A stretch of DNA of 14,868 nt from Acanthamoeba lenticulata (Eukaryota; Discosea; Longamoebia; Acanthamoebidae): the NCBI GenBank assembly GCA_002179805.1, contig NAVB01002983.1, positions 1 to 14,868 of the forward strand, given 5' to 3'. Below, piece by piece: positions 1 to 8,470 of the stretch (its first letter is position 1; each line of letters begins with the position of its first letter). The notes under the pieces were generated by a model that did not search any database, was not told where the DNA came from, and saw only the letters and a program-made list of their open reading frames with translations. The translations under genes and the position numbers were made by a program.

Positions 1-57
1 TGCTGCTGCTGCTCTCTGTGTGGTGGTGGAGCTCACCGACTGGCGTCCGTGGTGCAG

Positions 58-1702
58 AGGTGCTCACGCTCGACAGCTGCCAGCTGGACGCCAAGGCCGG
101 TGAGACCCTCGGCCTCGCCCTCGAGACCAACACGTGCGTTTCTCATTTTTATTTTATTTTATTTTATTTTATTTTATTTTATTTTATTTTATTTTAGTGT
201 GTTTTATTTTATTCTTCTGATTTGGCTTTGGACTGACGCGGAGTGATGGTGGAACAGGCGCTTGCGAACGCTGACGCTGAGGAACAACAATCTGGGCAAG
301 GAGGGCGCGAAGGCGCTCGCCACGGGCCTACGCCAGAACAAGACCCTGCAGGTGCTCGACCTCAGCGGAAATGGCATCGGCGTGTCGGGCGCACGGGCCA
401 TCGCCGTCACGCTGGCCGCCAACGAGTCGCTGACGGAGCTCAACCTGTTCGGCAACTTGGTCGACGTCGACGGCGCGCGAGAGCTCGCCAACGCACTCGC
501 CGCCAACAAGACTCTCGTCAAGTGCGTCCACCCACCTGTCGCCATCGTCATCCTTGGCCGCCTCCTTGTCGTCGTCATTGTTGTTGACCCGTTTGTTGTT
601 GTTGTGGTGGTTAGGCTCGACCTCGGCCTGAACCGGATCCGCGACAAGGGCGCGCAGGCTATCGCGCAGGCCATGGCCTCGGCCAGCCAGTTGACCGAGA
701 TCGGCCTCAAGCTCAACTTCATCAAGGACAACGGTGCTGTGGCCGTCGCCAAGTACGCACTCTTCCTCCTCGTCCTCGTCTCGCTTTGTGTCCAGTTGGC
801 TGATCATTTTTGTCATCGACGACGATGACAATACACAGGGCGGTCGCGGCGTCGCCGTCAATCAGGAGCCTCAAGCTGGCGGGCAACCAGCTGGAGGACG
901 CCACCCTCATGGTCATCAGCGACCTCCTTAAGAGCCCCCACATCTCCTTCGATCTCGCTCCGCGCGTCGCCCTCCTCGTACGTTTTTTTTTGTCTTTATT
1001 TTTCTCATTTTTGAATTCAAAAATCTGTATCTAAAAAATAATTTTTTTATTCAATTGTTAATCAATTTTTAATCGCGATCAGGATCCGGAGCGAGTGGCC
1101 CGCAGCGTGTGGGTGACGCCGCTGGCGGCACGCGTCAAGAAGGAGAGCGTGCGGAAGCTCTTCTACGACGCGCACTGCGGCGTGGTGCTCAACGTGTCCA
1201 TCCAGGACCACAAGACCAAGTCCTCGCCCGCCAAGGCCCGCTACGCCTTTGGTACGTCCTTTTGCAACTTCCCCTGCCATGATGATGATGGTGATGAAGA
1301 AGGCGACGATCATCATCCTCATGACCTTTTTTTTTCTCCGCGTGCAGTCGAGTTTGCGCACATCAACTCGGTGACCCTCGCGCTGGACCTCTCCGCCAGC
1401 GGCAAGGTGGGCCTCCTCCCTCTTCTCGCCCCCCTCCGCCTCTATGTGGAAGAGCTGACGTCATCATCTCCTTGATCGTTGCCCAGGCCAAGGTGGACGG
1501 GGCCAAGGTGCGGATCTACCGCGTGGGCACGCAGAACAAGACGTCCCAGACCGAGGCGTCGGCCAAGCCCGCTGCCAACCAGCGCGAGCCGACGCCCGCT
1601 GCCGGCCGTATGCGTTTTGGTCGCGGCGGCGGTCGCGGCGCCTCGCGCGGCACCCGCGGAGGCCGCGGCGGTGGTCGCGGCGGCGGTCGCGGTAGGCGCT
1701 AG
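58..1702 (+). CDS. LRR-RRM-RGG protein (5' partial)
   Basis: Exons 58-133, 258-521, 615-752, 839-977, 1083-1251, 1348-1406 and 1487-1702 join in phase to at least 352 residues; the N-terminus lies left of the window. Residues 1 to about 205 are 28-29-residue ribonuclease-inhibitor-type leucine-rich repeats (for example LQVLDLSGNGIG and LTELNLFGN), the type found in RanGAP and NLR-like proteins. From about residue 211 the chain becomes an RRM: RNP2-like VWVTPL, a helix with RKLF, then RNP1-like RYAFVEF created across the 1251/1348 junction, ending near VRIYRV. After a Thr/Ala/Pro linker the tail (325-352) is an uninterrupted Gly/Arg RGG-type stretch, typical of RNA-binding proteins and arginine-methylation targets. 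The RRM reading is by motif only; RNP1 has Arg where Gly is usual. A role in RNA or RNP binding is inferred. The first exon boundary (58 or 60) is uncertain because two AG acceptors are adjacent. Confidence 0.82.
145..196 (+). repeat. ATTTT pentanucleotide microsatellite in intron
   Basis: Nine perfect ATTTT copies (151-195) follow one ATTTTT unit, inside the intron 134-257 of the LRR-RRM gene. Similar TTTTATTTT sequence resumes at 202. It is a length-polymorphism candidate with no coding role; the apparent open frames through it are low-complexity artefacts. Confidence 0.95.
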
Positions 1703-1751
1703 ATCCCTCTCTGTCGCCCCTTCCCCCCAACGCGCCAGCCTAAGATTAAAA

Positions 1752-1757
1752 AATAAA
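1752..1757 (+). terminator. AATAAA polyadenylation signal of LRR-RRM gene
   Basis: AATAAA lies 50 nt after the stop codon of the LRR-RRM-RGG gene, in an A-rich patch between the C-rich 3'UTR and the TTG/TCG-rich run before the next gene. Position and sequence fit a canonical poly(A) signal; the cleavage site is not determined. Confidence 0.55.
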
Positions 1758-1839
1758 GAATCTCACGCTGGGCTTTGGTGTTGTCGTTGTCGTTGTTGTT
1801 GTCGTTGTTGCAGTTGCAGTTGGCACTGTGGACAAGGTG

Positions 1840-2415
1840 ATGGTGGTGGCGGCTGTGGTGGGGAAGAAGAAGAAGGAGGAGAAGCAGGCAGGCCTCGAGC
1901 TGGAGAGCCCAGAAGCGTGGCCCACGCTCGCGCAGGGGAGCCTGCGCGCACAAGCTGGAGGGATCCGCGAGCGAGGTCCGCCAGCCGTGACGGAGGCCAC
2001 CAAGCGGCGGATCAGCAGCAACAAGGACAGCTTGTGGTACCGCGAGGAGCGGCAGAAGGCCAGCAAGCTTCACGACCCCATGGTACTCGGGGACAGCAGT
2101 TTGTCGCGTGTACAAGCATGGACCACTGATCGATCATCCAATCAACCAACCAACCAACAGGACAAAATGCTCTTTGAGCTGAGGTTGCAGGAGGTGGTGG
2201 AGGAGACACGCATCGGAACTGCGCCAGAATCGATCTACGAGGCCTTCTTCGCGACACCGCTGATGCGTGCAGTAGAGGTGCTGTCTTGACCAGAACAACA
2301 CACCCACAAACAAACCGACCGCACGAGGCTCACCCTCTTGCTTCAACAGGTTCCTGAACCAGCAGGATGGGACACCACCTGGGAACCTGTTGAGGTGTCA
2401 ACAGAATGGGCTTGA
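1840..2415 (+). CDS. small protein of unknown function, three-exon model
   Basis: I do not recognise this gene. The preferred model is ATG 1840-2109, 2161-2277 and 2350-2415, giving 150 residues. The start is the first ATG in the open frame, after a TTG/TCG-rich non-coding run. The N-terminus is MVVAAVVGKKKK, followed by ESPEAWPTLAQG, a basic charged stretch (TKRRISSNKDSLWYREERQ), an acidic helix-like segment (LFELRLQEVVEETR) and a Trp-rich end (GWDTTWEPVEVSTEWA). Intron 2110-2160 (51 nt) is a multiple of three without stops, so its retention would only add 17 residues. If the second intron (2278-2349, weak donor GTGCTG) were not used, the protein would stop at 2289. Composition and splice grammar suggest a real gene, but the start and both introns are uncertain and an upstream exon cannot be excluded. 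It sits 137 bp after the LRR-RRM stop on the same strand. Confidence 0.5.
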
Positions 2416-2634
2416 TGGTGGTCACCTTTCCTTTTGTTCTTGTGTCTCTTCTAAGAAAATGCCAAACAGGAAAATGAAGGCCTCATGGCACAGTTGGGGC
2501 GTTTCACCTAAGGCGGTGGGGCATTAATTTATTCATTTACTTCTGGGGAAGTAATTTATTGAAAAAGACAAGCTCGCCCGACTTTTAAGCTTCGGACAAA
2601 GCACAACAGACCGCGCAGACACTCTACACACAAC
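2416..2634 (+). promoter_or_regulatory. Skp1 upstream region
   Basis: These 219 bp hold the 3'UTR of the small unknown gene and the promoter and leader of Skp1. AT-rich sequence (2522-2565, ATTAATTTATTCATTTAC and following) and TTTTAAGC near 2582 are the only TATA-like elements; they lie about 50 to 110 nt before the ATG. No CCAAT box was seen. Confidence 0.3.
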
Positions 2635-3273
2635 ATGTCAGCCACGATTAAGCTCGAGAGCTCGGATGGACAGGTCGTCGAGGTGGAGAAGGAGATTGCC
2701 GAGATGATGGTCACTGTCAAGCACATGCTTTCTGACGTCGCTGACGACTCGGGCGATTCGTCTCCCATCCCGCTGCCCAACGTCAATGGTCGCGTTTTGA
2801 ACAAGGTACGCTCACAACCTTTGCAAGCTTCGCAGTGCCCGCACAGATTTTTGTGACAACATCGAACACTTCAGAATGGCGATTAATGGCCCGCACCACC
2901 GACACAGGTGATTGAGTGGGCCAAGTACCACCACGCCAACCCCGACCCGGTCGTGGAGGAGACCGAGGAGGAGAAGAAGAAAAAGAAGAAGGAGCAGAAC
3001 GACGAAGACAAGCCGAACGAGATCGCGCCGTGGGACCAGGAGTTCCTCGACGTGGACCAGTCGACCCTGTTCCAGATTATCCTTGCCGCCAACTACCTCG
3101 ACATTAAGCCGCTTCTTGAAGTCGCCTGCAAGACTGTGGCCAACATGATCAACGGCAAGTCGCCCGACGAGATTCGCGCCCTCTTCAACATTAAGAACGA
3201 TCTTACCCCGGAGGATGAGGCCGAAATGCGCAAAGAGTACGGTTGGACTCTCCCCGAGGACAACAAGGAATAA
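2635..3273 (+). CDS. skp1: Skp1, SCF ubiquitin ligase adaptor
   Basis: Exons 2635-2805 and 2908-3273 give 178 residues. Skp1 bridges cullin-1 to F-box proteins in SCF ubiquitin ligases. The N-terminal BTB/POZ-type fold is seen in [19 protein letters not shown] and [16 protein letters not shown] (the intron falls between Lys57 and Val58). The C-terminal F-box-binding helices are seen in [47 protein letters not shown] and EYGW. The family is usually about 160 residues; the excess is largely a Lys/Glu loop after residue 70 (six consecutive Lys) where other Skp1 proteins have a shorter acidic loop. Pro158 in NDLTPEDE aligns with the Dictyostelium proline that is hydroxylated and glycosylated. The C-terminal tail (TLPEDNKE) differs from the usual WCE ending. 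The start is secure: Met-Ser-Ala before the first strand, with an A-rich leader. It is convergent with the next gene. Confidence 0.96.
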
Positions 3274-3500
3274 ACCTCCCCAACGCCCATCTGAGGAGAT
3301 GGCGGCAGTTGTGGTGTAAAGTGCGATCTTGTCTTTGGAGCGCAGGTTGCGTTTAAAAGAAGACGACGAATACAAGTTGGGGTTGGTGGTTTACAACAGC
3401 TGTGGAGAAAAGGAGAGTAGTTGAGTAGTTGCATCATGTACAGCGTCGCTGCCGCGTAGTGCGTTTGAGCGACGTGGCGGTTGTGTAAAGGTCTCTACTT

Positions 3501-4967
3501 TCAGATCCTAAACTCGTTGAGTGGGTTGGACATCATGTGCTTTCCGTACTTGCTTTCCAGCGAGGTCCCCAAGTCCTCGTCCTCCTGCCTCCATCACGCC
3601 TTATGAGCCACGACCAGGATCACCTCTTTCTGCCCTGGGATGTCAGAGAGAAGTGCGCACCTTCTTGGTGCCGATGGATTTCTTCAGCGCCGCCTTGATG
3701 CTCCAACGCTTGCCGGCCTCAGCCTCAGCCTGGCATGCGAGCGGCCCGCCATGTTGTGTGTGAGCCACATCACCTACATCATCACCGTTCTCGTTGTAGA
3801 TGCATCAAGCGGGACGTACAATAAGAAAATCGTAGGACGAGTTCTGCCCGAGCTCGTCTGTCGTTGTTGGCTTGTGCCCAACCATCGGCGAGCCCGGTGG
3901 CGACGGTCGCGCTGCGCTCGTGGAGGTGATGGCGTCGCTATCGCTGCCGCTGGGCGCCGGGGCGGCCGCGTTGGCCCGGAGGGTCTCTTGCTGCTCCTCG
4001 TATCTCCTGATCATCTGCTCCTTGTACTGGGCCACCTCCTCGGGCGTGAGTTGTACCGTGAGCGGTGGCGTTCTGAGCACGGGGCCCGGGTTGGGCTGGC
4101 CGGGTCGTGTTTCGTCCGTGAGCGTTCGTCGGCGGTCGGTGTTGTTCTTCTTCTCCTTCTCCTTCTTGCTTGAGCCGCGCTTACGTTCGGTCGAGCGCCG
4201 CTGTTCCCCGTCCAAGGTGCCCTCCTGTGCGCGCCGCAGCCAACAACAAGGAGCCGAAGAACGTTTGAGTCCAACAGAACATAAACAACGTTTAACAACA
4301 TAAACAACGTTTAACAAAGTGGTCGTCCGCACCTTGTCGATTGAAGTCAACTGCTCCATGTTTGCGCTCTTCCGTCTACTCTTAAACAGGGAGCGTCTGT
4401 TTGATGGTTAGTTTCCATCGCTGACGATGAAGCGCAATTTTGATGAGCGTACCGCGATTTCTGGTCATCTGTAAGGCCATCGCCAGGGAGCGACGATGCC
4501 CCAGACGGAAGCGAGGTGGTGTTCCCAGACGAAAAGAAAGGAGATGGAGCTGCTGGGTCAGAACCAGAGAGGGGCCGAGCCGATTTTCGCTTGAGCTGAT
4601 CAGTGGGCTGTGTTTTGTTGCGCTTGTCTTCCTCAGCGATGATGGGCGCAATGGTGTTGAAATCGGGGCAGATGTTTTTGAACGCGGCGAATGTGTTGGC
4701 CTGCAGCTCATTTATGCGAGCCTCCTCGCCTGAGGGGAATTCGTGGTGAGCGCCCACGAACTTGGGCGCTGGTGGGAACAGGGGGGCATCAGGGAAGACG
4801 AATCGGCGCGTGACTCCTTGTGCCAGCTCAAGCGTCTCCTCACGGCTGCAGGCAGGCGCCCCTGGGGGGTCGACAGGTGGAGGCGGCAAAGCAAAATCAT
4901 CAAACGCGCCACTCAGCGTATCTGGTTCATTGGGCGGAGGTGGAGGCAGTGCGCCTTCTGGTTCCAT
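3501..4967 (-). CDS. unknown disordered protein with proline-rich motifs
   Basis: Exons, in gene order, are 4967-4453, 4396-4333, 4224-3820, 3729-3661 and 3584-3501, giving 378 residues with consistent phases. I recognise no catalytic domain. The N-terminus has two polyproline motifs (ALPPPPPNEP near residue 6 and FALPPPPVDPPG near 25), of the sort bound by SH3, EVH1 or profilin. A better-ordered segment follows (residues about 45-115, with RRFVFPDAPLFPP and NELQANTFAAFKNICPDF). The middle is Ser/Lys/Arg-rich (RRSLFKSRRKS, KRGSSKKEKEKK), suggesting phosphorylation or a nuclear signal. Residues 252-277 (LTPEEVAQYKEQMIRRYEEQ) look like an amphipathic or coiled-coil helix. A basic amphipathic stretch (KRWSIKAALKKSIGTKK, about 335-351) precedes the C-terminal MSNPLNEFRI. 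Gene structure is well supported by phase and composition; function is unknown. An adaptor or scaffold role is inference only. Confidence 0.72.
4278..4315 (+). repeat. 19-bp tandem duplication in intron
   Basis: Two perfect copies of a 19-nt unit starting AACATAAACAACG (4278-4296 and 4297-4315) lie inside the 108-nt intron 4225-4332 of the minus-strand gene. This is a simple recent-looking intron expansion with no effect on coding phase. Confidence 0.9.
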
Positions 4968-5407
4968 GTCTGATGACGCGTTGTCTATTTCTCTCCTTCT
5001 TCCTTTCTAGCTCACAATACTGAGGCTGTGGTTTGATGAACAAGCGGCCCCGCCTAGGTGGACGTAATAAAGCTGCCAAACAGGCCTTCTTCTCAGTTGC
5101 AACTGCCTAGCGCGATGAAGGGGTTTCCCGGGCAACAAAAAGGGAAATGTTTTCCTAACAACATCAACAAAAACAAAACAAAAAAAAGTTTCAAAAACGA
5201 AACGAAACAAAAAATATGTTAAAAAAACGATAGGGAGCAACGTGTTTGAACAAAATAGTTAAAACACTAACGCATTATGGTACAGTCCGGTCGTCGTCAC
5301 GCGCTCTTTTCTCACCCACGCTGGAATCTCTGTTTTCCGTCTTTCGATCTCTCACTCCTTGTCTGGAGGCTCGTTGTTGTTCACGTGATCTCCCTCTCCC
5401 TTATGCA
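4968..5407. other. intergenic: promoter of gene 4 and 3' flank of Ras
   Basis: These 440 bp hold no gene I can support. The left part is the upstream region of the minus-strand unknown gene; the right part is the 3' flank of the Ras gene, also minus strand. It contains an A-rich tract at about 5158-5232 (T-rich on the transcribed strand) made of AAAC/AAAAC runs, and a G+C block at 5040-5140. No AATAAA signal for Ras was found on the minus strand close to its stop. Confidence 0.6.
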
Positions 5408-6722
5408 TCACTGAAGCACACAGCTCTTGCCCTCCATCATCTTGCCCAGCTTCTGGCCCCACGTCTTCCGTCCTGTGGCAGGCGATGCCATGCCGCCACC
5501 CTGCACACGACCATCAGAATCAGCTCCTCCTTTCCTCGATCTCGACTGACCGACCGACCGACCCCAAACGACAAAAACAACACGTGAAGGTGGCTGGGAC
5601 GCGTACCGATCCGGTGTCCTTGGTCTTCTTATCTCGCCACGCCTTCATGTCCTTCACGAGCTGCTCGAAGGACTCCTCCACGTTCAATCGCGTCTTGGCT
5701 GTGCAGCGCAACGAGCCGTCGTCAGCAACGGCCAGGGCCTCGTGGGGGAAAGAAGTCGAGAAGAGTGTGTGTGGAGGGAGGACGGAAGGAAGGAGGGGAT
5801 CTCCGAACCTGAAGTCTCGAGGAAGTGGCAGCCAAACTTCTTGGCCAGCTCCTTGCCCTCGGCGGTCGTGACTTTGCGCAGGTCGTCCGGAAGATCGCAC
5901 TTGTTGCCGATGAGGATCATAGGATACGAGTCCGAGTCCTTCACGCGCAGGATTTGCTCTCGGTAGTCGTGCATCGCGCTGAAAGACTACAAAATAATGA
6001 AAGAATAAAAGAAGAATTGATTTTCAAAAGGCACAAAAACAAACACGAACATCGTCAGCGCCCGTTCGAAGACCCCCCCCCCAAACTTTCTTTGCTTCTC
6101 ATGGGCGCACCTCTTTCGAGGCAATCGAGTAGCAGCAGAGGAAGCCACCGCCCGATCGGATGTACTGGTCTCGCATGACGCTGTACTCCTCCTGTCCAGC
6201 GGTATCCAGAATGTCCTGTTGTATTGGAAGGAAGGAAGGAATGAAAAAGTGCGTTTACGCGACCTCTTCGTTCTTTGGTTTTGTCGCTTTTCGTTCTTTG
6301 TCAAGAAAGAAGAGGGAGGAGGAAGAGGGAACGCACAAGCATGTGTACTTCTTCGCCGATGGTAACTTGCTTGCGGTAGGAGTTCTCGATAGTGGGGTCA
6401 TACTCTTTGACAAAGTAGTTTTGCGTGAACTGGATGGTCAACGCACTCTTTCCCACACCTGTGCAGCACACAATCAAGGCGTGAGCCCGGGCGAAGGGGG
6501 GGGGACTACAAAAAAATAATGAAAAAACGCAAAAACGAACAAGTGCCAAGGAGACGAGATAGATGAAAAGATGAGGTGCCAGGACAAACGAAGGTCTGCA
6601 ATCGCTAAGACGAAGACGGCAGACTGATGGGGGGCAATATGCCAGAACAAAATCGATAGAGGATGTGTATAGACGGCCAAGGTACCTCCTTCGCCGAGAA
6701 CGACGATCTTAAACATGGACAT
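5408..6722 (-). CDS. Ras-family small GTPase with C-terminal CVLQ box
   Basis: Exons in gene order are 6722-6686, 6458-6337, 6215-6111, 5986-5809, 5698-5607 and 5500-5408, giving 208 residues. It is a membrane-attached GTP switch. The motifs align residue for residue with human Ras: P-loop GEGGVGKS (10-17), switch [13 protein letters not shown] (32-43), DTAGQ (57-61, catalytic Gln present), then NKCD and ETSAK. It ends in Cys-Val-Leu-Gln, a prenylation box. Many family members have a stronger lysine cluster before the box; here it is [17 protein letters not shown]. Two departures stand out: Glu at 11, where human Ras has Ala, and Asn at 38, where Ras and Rap have Asp. The start [10 protein letters not shown] is set by alignment to the first beta strand, with a purine-rich leader. 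Introns break the P-loop between codon bases (after 6686) and the ETSA motif (donor GTTCGG at 5808). It belongs to Ras rather than Rab or Rho by switch I and DTAGQEEY; the subfamily is undecided. Confidence 0.95.
6073..6082 (+). repeat. 10-nt C homopolymer in a Ras intron
   Basis: A run of ten C lies in intron 5987-6110. It has no coding consequence and is a likely site of sequencing or length variation. Confidence 0.85.
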
Positions 6723-7055
6723 CTTGTTTTCTTCACCCTTCAGGGGGAACAACCGCAAAAAAAACAACAAGATCTAACCAAAAGCTGGAAATCGACGAGC
6801 GCTTCGGGGCCGGTCCAGATGCTTGTTTGCTTCTGGGGAGGCGAAGACTTGGGTAATTGGCCGCTATTATTGGCCGCAAAATGGCCTATTATTTGTGGTG
6901 CTTTTTCTTTGCTGAACGCACCACGAAAAGAACTAATGAATTAATGCAAGTTAAGGTGGCGCTGAACGTGGCCGGTTGTCCCACTGCACAAGGAAGGCTC
7001 CGGGAGAGCTTCCTTGGGACCTCAACCTGGAGCTTCGCCAGACAGACGACACAAG
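6723..7055. promoter_or_regulatory. shared divergent promoter of Ras and Costars-LIM
   Basis: These 333 bp separate two opposed start codons, so both promoters and leaders must lie here. Two identical ATTGGCCGC copies (6856-6864 and 6869-6877, 13 bp apart) read as inverted CCAAT boxes, followed by a related AATGGCC (6880-6886) and the AT-rich CTATTATTTG. They sit near the middle of the interval, about 135-180 bp from either ATG. A hairpin lies on the Costars-LIM side. The regulatory function is inferred from position. Confidence 0.5.
6990..7015 (+). promoter_or_regulatory. inverted repeat upstream of Costars-LIM start
   Basis: AAGGAAGGCTC (6990-7000) pairs with GAGCTTCCTT (7006-7015) across a 5-nt loop: ten pairs with one bulged G. 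It ends 40 nt before the ATG at 7056, so it is either a 5'UTR hairpin or a palindromic binding site at the promoter. Function is unknown. Confidence 0.45.
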
Positions 7056-8248
7056 ATGAGCCAAGCAGACACTGGTATGTACTTCTGCCAGAGGGGAAGG
7101 GGTCATTCGTTCTCTTCACAGTGCTGTTGGACGCTGGACGTGTGCACGCTCGCATGGACGGCACTGCATCTTGGGGGAGGGACGTTTACGGCTCACCTTG
7201 TTCCTTTGCTGCTCTCTCCTCGACCAGGACTATCCCCGAGCAGCGGCCAAGCCCGTGCGCAGTTCCTTATGCGCGTGCAGCAAAACCAAGACGCCCTCGA
7301 GCAGAAGAGCGCTGAGTACGACTGCTCGTCTTGAGGTCTTCGGACGTCTGTGTGCATCCTCCCTCTTGAACTAACCGCCCCATCTACGCAGCCGCGTCAC
7401 CGCGGCGCAAGAGTGGACGGTGAAGGAGGTAAAGAAGCTCGTGCAGGCCATCAAGGAGCGCGGCACCGTCGACCGGGGCGACCCTCAGAAAGTAGGTCTG
7501 ACGGCGTTGGGGGATCAACATGTTGTGGCTCACCCTTTCCCTCCTTCCTTGTTTGTGTTCAGCGCATCTTTGTCAAGTTCGGTCCCTTGTTCAAGGAGAC
7601 GACGCACTTGTTTGAAGCGCTCAGCGGTACCATCATCTTCCTTGTCATTGCCCTTCGCTCTACTCTTTGCCCCGAGAAGCTTTTTGCTCATGATTTCGTT
7701 TCGTTTCGCGATCGTGTAGGCACGTTGAAGACGGCCAAGAAGTGGGGCATCGTGTCGTTCGGACCGGACGTGCTGTTCGAGCGCACGCACGACAACGAGG
7801 TCATCTACCTGTGCAAGGAGGAGGTCGAGCCTCCTACCTGTCCTCCTTCGCCCCGCGTCGCATCGCCTCGCGCCGCCCCGGCCTCGCCCCGCTCAGTGGG
7901 CTTCAACGCCACCAACGGTTCGCGCGTCGTTGTCGCTACTCCCCAAGCTGACGTGGCACGGCTACGTGCTGACGTCGGCATGACGCCATTTTTAAATATT
8001 TTTAAAATGCAGAAAATGCGGACGAGCGGTGCCAGAACTGCGGGAAGCGCGTCTACAAGATGGAGAGGCAGCCGGCTGGCAAGCTGGTGTTCCACAAGAC
8101 GTGCTTCGTGTGCGTCGACTGCAACAAGAAGCTCGATCCCAAGCTGTACTGCTCGGTCGCAGGCCGCGTGTTCTGCAAGCCCTGCTACATGGTCGAGGTC
8201 AACAAGCCGCCCTCCGAGCAGCGCAAGGAGGCTTCCTCGTCGTCTTGA
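7056..8248 (+). CDS. Costars domain-LIM domain fusion protein
   Basis: Exons 7056-7074, 7228-7315, 7392-7491, 7563-7626, 7720-7917 and 8013-8248 give 234 residues. Residues about 43-124 match the Costars domain (ABRACL/STARS family): WTVKEVKKLVQAIKERG, then VKFGPLF, LFEALSGTLKTAKKWGIVSF and DNEVIYLC. The free-standing family is about 80 residues. In Dictyostelium and vertebrates it is tied to actin dynamics and cell motility. A Pro/Ser/Ala linker (126-156) leads to one complete zinc-binding LIM domain: Cys163, Cys166, His184, Cys187, Cys190, Cys193, Cys211, Cys214, with 17-residue spacers in both fingers. The linker is coding, because only donor GTTCGC at 7918 keeps the LIM in frame. The short N-terminus (MSQADTG) and Gln-rich helix precede Costars. 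An actin-cytoskeletal adaptor is inferred. The donor at 7316 (GTACGA) was chosen over read-through to a TGA at 7332. It is head to head with Ras. Confidence 0.9.
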
Positions 8249-8470
8249 GCTGCCTCAAGAAGGCCACCACCTCTTGCCAAGCAAGCAAAGACGTTGAAGA
8301 GATGAAAAGGACAATGATTGCGCGACGACGACTGCTTTGTACAAAAACGATTCAAAAAGAAACGAACCAACACAGAACAAGAGGTCTGTACATGTGGACT
8401 TGGCGCCGCCTGGCGAAGGGAGGGTAGACTATCAACAAAAAAGGTGAAGAAGAAGGCGAAGTGAAGTGGC
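8249..8470. other. tail-to-tail intergenic region
   Basis: 222 bp separate the stop codons of Costars-LIM (+) and IST1 (-). They must contain both 3'UTRs and poly(A) sites. No AATAAA was seen on the plus strand; the A-rich tract at 8340-8370 is the only conspicuous feature. Confidence 0.6.

Noticed and set aside
145..196. The regular ATTTT array as a CRISPR or structured element
   Set aside because: It is a simple pentanucleotide microsatellite inside a spliceosomal intron; no spacers are present.
204..861. Long minus-strand open frames opposite the LRR gene
   Set aside because: They mirror G+C-rich exons and run through the microsatellite intron. Low-complexity Thr/Arg content and no family similarity mark them as shadows.
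3521..4173. Plus-strand open frames opposite the unknown minus-strand gene
   Set aside because: They cover the reverse of phase-matched exons and introns and have no domain similarity.
7316..7334. A stop of the Costars-LIM gene at TGA 7332
   Set aside because: Donor GTACGA at 7316 joins in phase to the exon at 7392 and completes the Costars domain, so the short 41-residue product is unlikely to be the main one.
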